NCBI GenBank assembly: GCA_019314185.1
Contig: JAFCZU010000216.1
Coordinates: forward strand, 1 to 5,825
Length of the DNA stretch: 5,825 bases
Origin: Deltaproteobacteria bacterium
GTDB lineage: Bacteria; Desulfobacterota; Desulfobacteria; Desulfobacterales; ETH-SRB1
Direction: 5' to 3'
Positions within the stretch are counted from its first letter, which is position 1; each line of letters begins with the position of its first letter. Made by a program: the position numbers and the translations under genes. Under the pieces are notes generated by a model that did not search any database, was not told the origin of the DNA, and saw only the letters and a list, made by a program, of their open reading frames with translations. This document shows, piece by piece, positions 5,649-5,825 of the stretch.

Positions 5649-5666
5649 GCCCGATAGAACGCTAAT

Positions 5667-5825
5667 TTAATAAGTGCTTTGAAGCAATTCACGCGCATGA
5701 TCCAGTGTTGTTTTTGTGATTTTTACACCGCCTAACATTCTGGCCAATTCTTTTATGCGTTCTTCTTTATCTAACGGTTTTATATCGGTTTTAGTTCTGC
5801 CGCGTGAAACAGTTTTCGATATTCT
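5667..5825 (-). CDS. recN: DNA repair protein RecN, C-terminal fragment (cut by window edge)
   Basis: The minus strand reads in one open frame from the window edge to TAA at 5669-5667, giving 52 residues. It contains GRTKT (residues 9-13), the block ELARMLGG (26-33) and HAREL (43-47). The GRTxT...RxxELARMLGG...T...HAxELL pattern is the signature C-terminus of RecN, an SMC-like ATPase of double-strand break repair in the cytoplasm. The ABC ATPase Walker motifs and coiled coil would lie outside the window. The end is at the usual place for the family, so the gene looks intact at its 3' end. It is followed by a repeat-bearing gap and then the histidine kinase on the same strand; co-transcription is uncertain. 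Confidence 0.88.
   Translation of the reverse strand, partial: RISKTVSRGRTKTDIKPLDKEERIKELARMLGGVKITKTTLDHARELLQSTY

Larger units (their letters stand above)
5246..5666. other. Intergenic gap between recN and the histidine kinase
   Basis: This 421-base gap contains the kinase leader, an open frame of 60 codons (5471-5289, minus) and the inverted-repeat element at 5451-5577. A small GGGTT/AACCC hairpin (5633-5648) lies after the recN stop. The open frame starts inside the repeat without a ribosome binding site, so I do not call it a gene. TATACT at 5394-5389 (minus) resembles a -10 box for the kinase, but no matching -35 was found. Confidence 0.55.

Noticed and set aside
5816..5825. TCGATATTCT at the right edge resembling the repeat arms
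   Set aside because: It lies inside the recN coding frame and encodes RIS in a normal C-terminal sequence; a chance match of 10 bases.

Overview
The window suggests an AT-rich Gram-negative bacterium, most likely a Desulfobacterota (former Deltaproteobacteria) member. This is an inference from gene style and repeat style; there is no rRNA or other decisive marker. Every recognisable gene lies on the minus strand, so the region reads right to left.

Layout from right to left. (1) 5825-5667: the last 52 codons of a RecN-like DNA repair ATPase, cut by the window edge. (2) 5666-5246: a gap holding a short inverted-repeat element and the leader of the next gene. (3) 5245-3074: a multi-membrane-span, GAF-containing sensor histidine kinase with no partner response regulator in view. 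(4) 3073-2370: a 704-base gap with a large CACGAAG hairpin, a second inverted-repeat element and a degenerate CACGAA array. (5) 2369-725: a two-gene operon with overlapping reading frames, an APH-fold small-molecule kinase followed by an APS-kinase-like P-loop kinase. (6) 724-396: a gap with a four-copy 9-base tandem repeat and a third inverted-repeat element. (7) 395-153: a small FmdB-type zinc-ribbon protein. (8) 152-1: repeat fragments.

How the genes may work together. The only pair with a clear functional link is the APH-like/APS-kinase-like couple: two ATP-dependent phosphotransferases with overlapping ends, both of unknown substrate. The histidine kinase is expected to sense a membrane or cytoplasmic signal and phosphorylate a regulator encoded elsewhere. 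RecN and FmdB look like independent neighbours.

The most distinctive part of the window is its gaps. They carry a dispersed family of small inverted repeats built from GAATATCGAA/GAATGTCGAA-type words. One 43-base stretch is shared 39/43 between two gaps about 2.1 kb apart. No CRISPR array, tRNA, rRNA, intact insertion sequence or obvious defence system is visible, and I do not see a convincing new multi-gene system.
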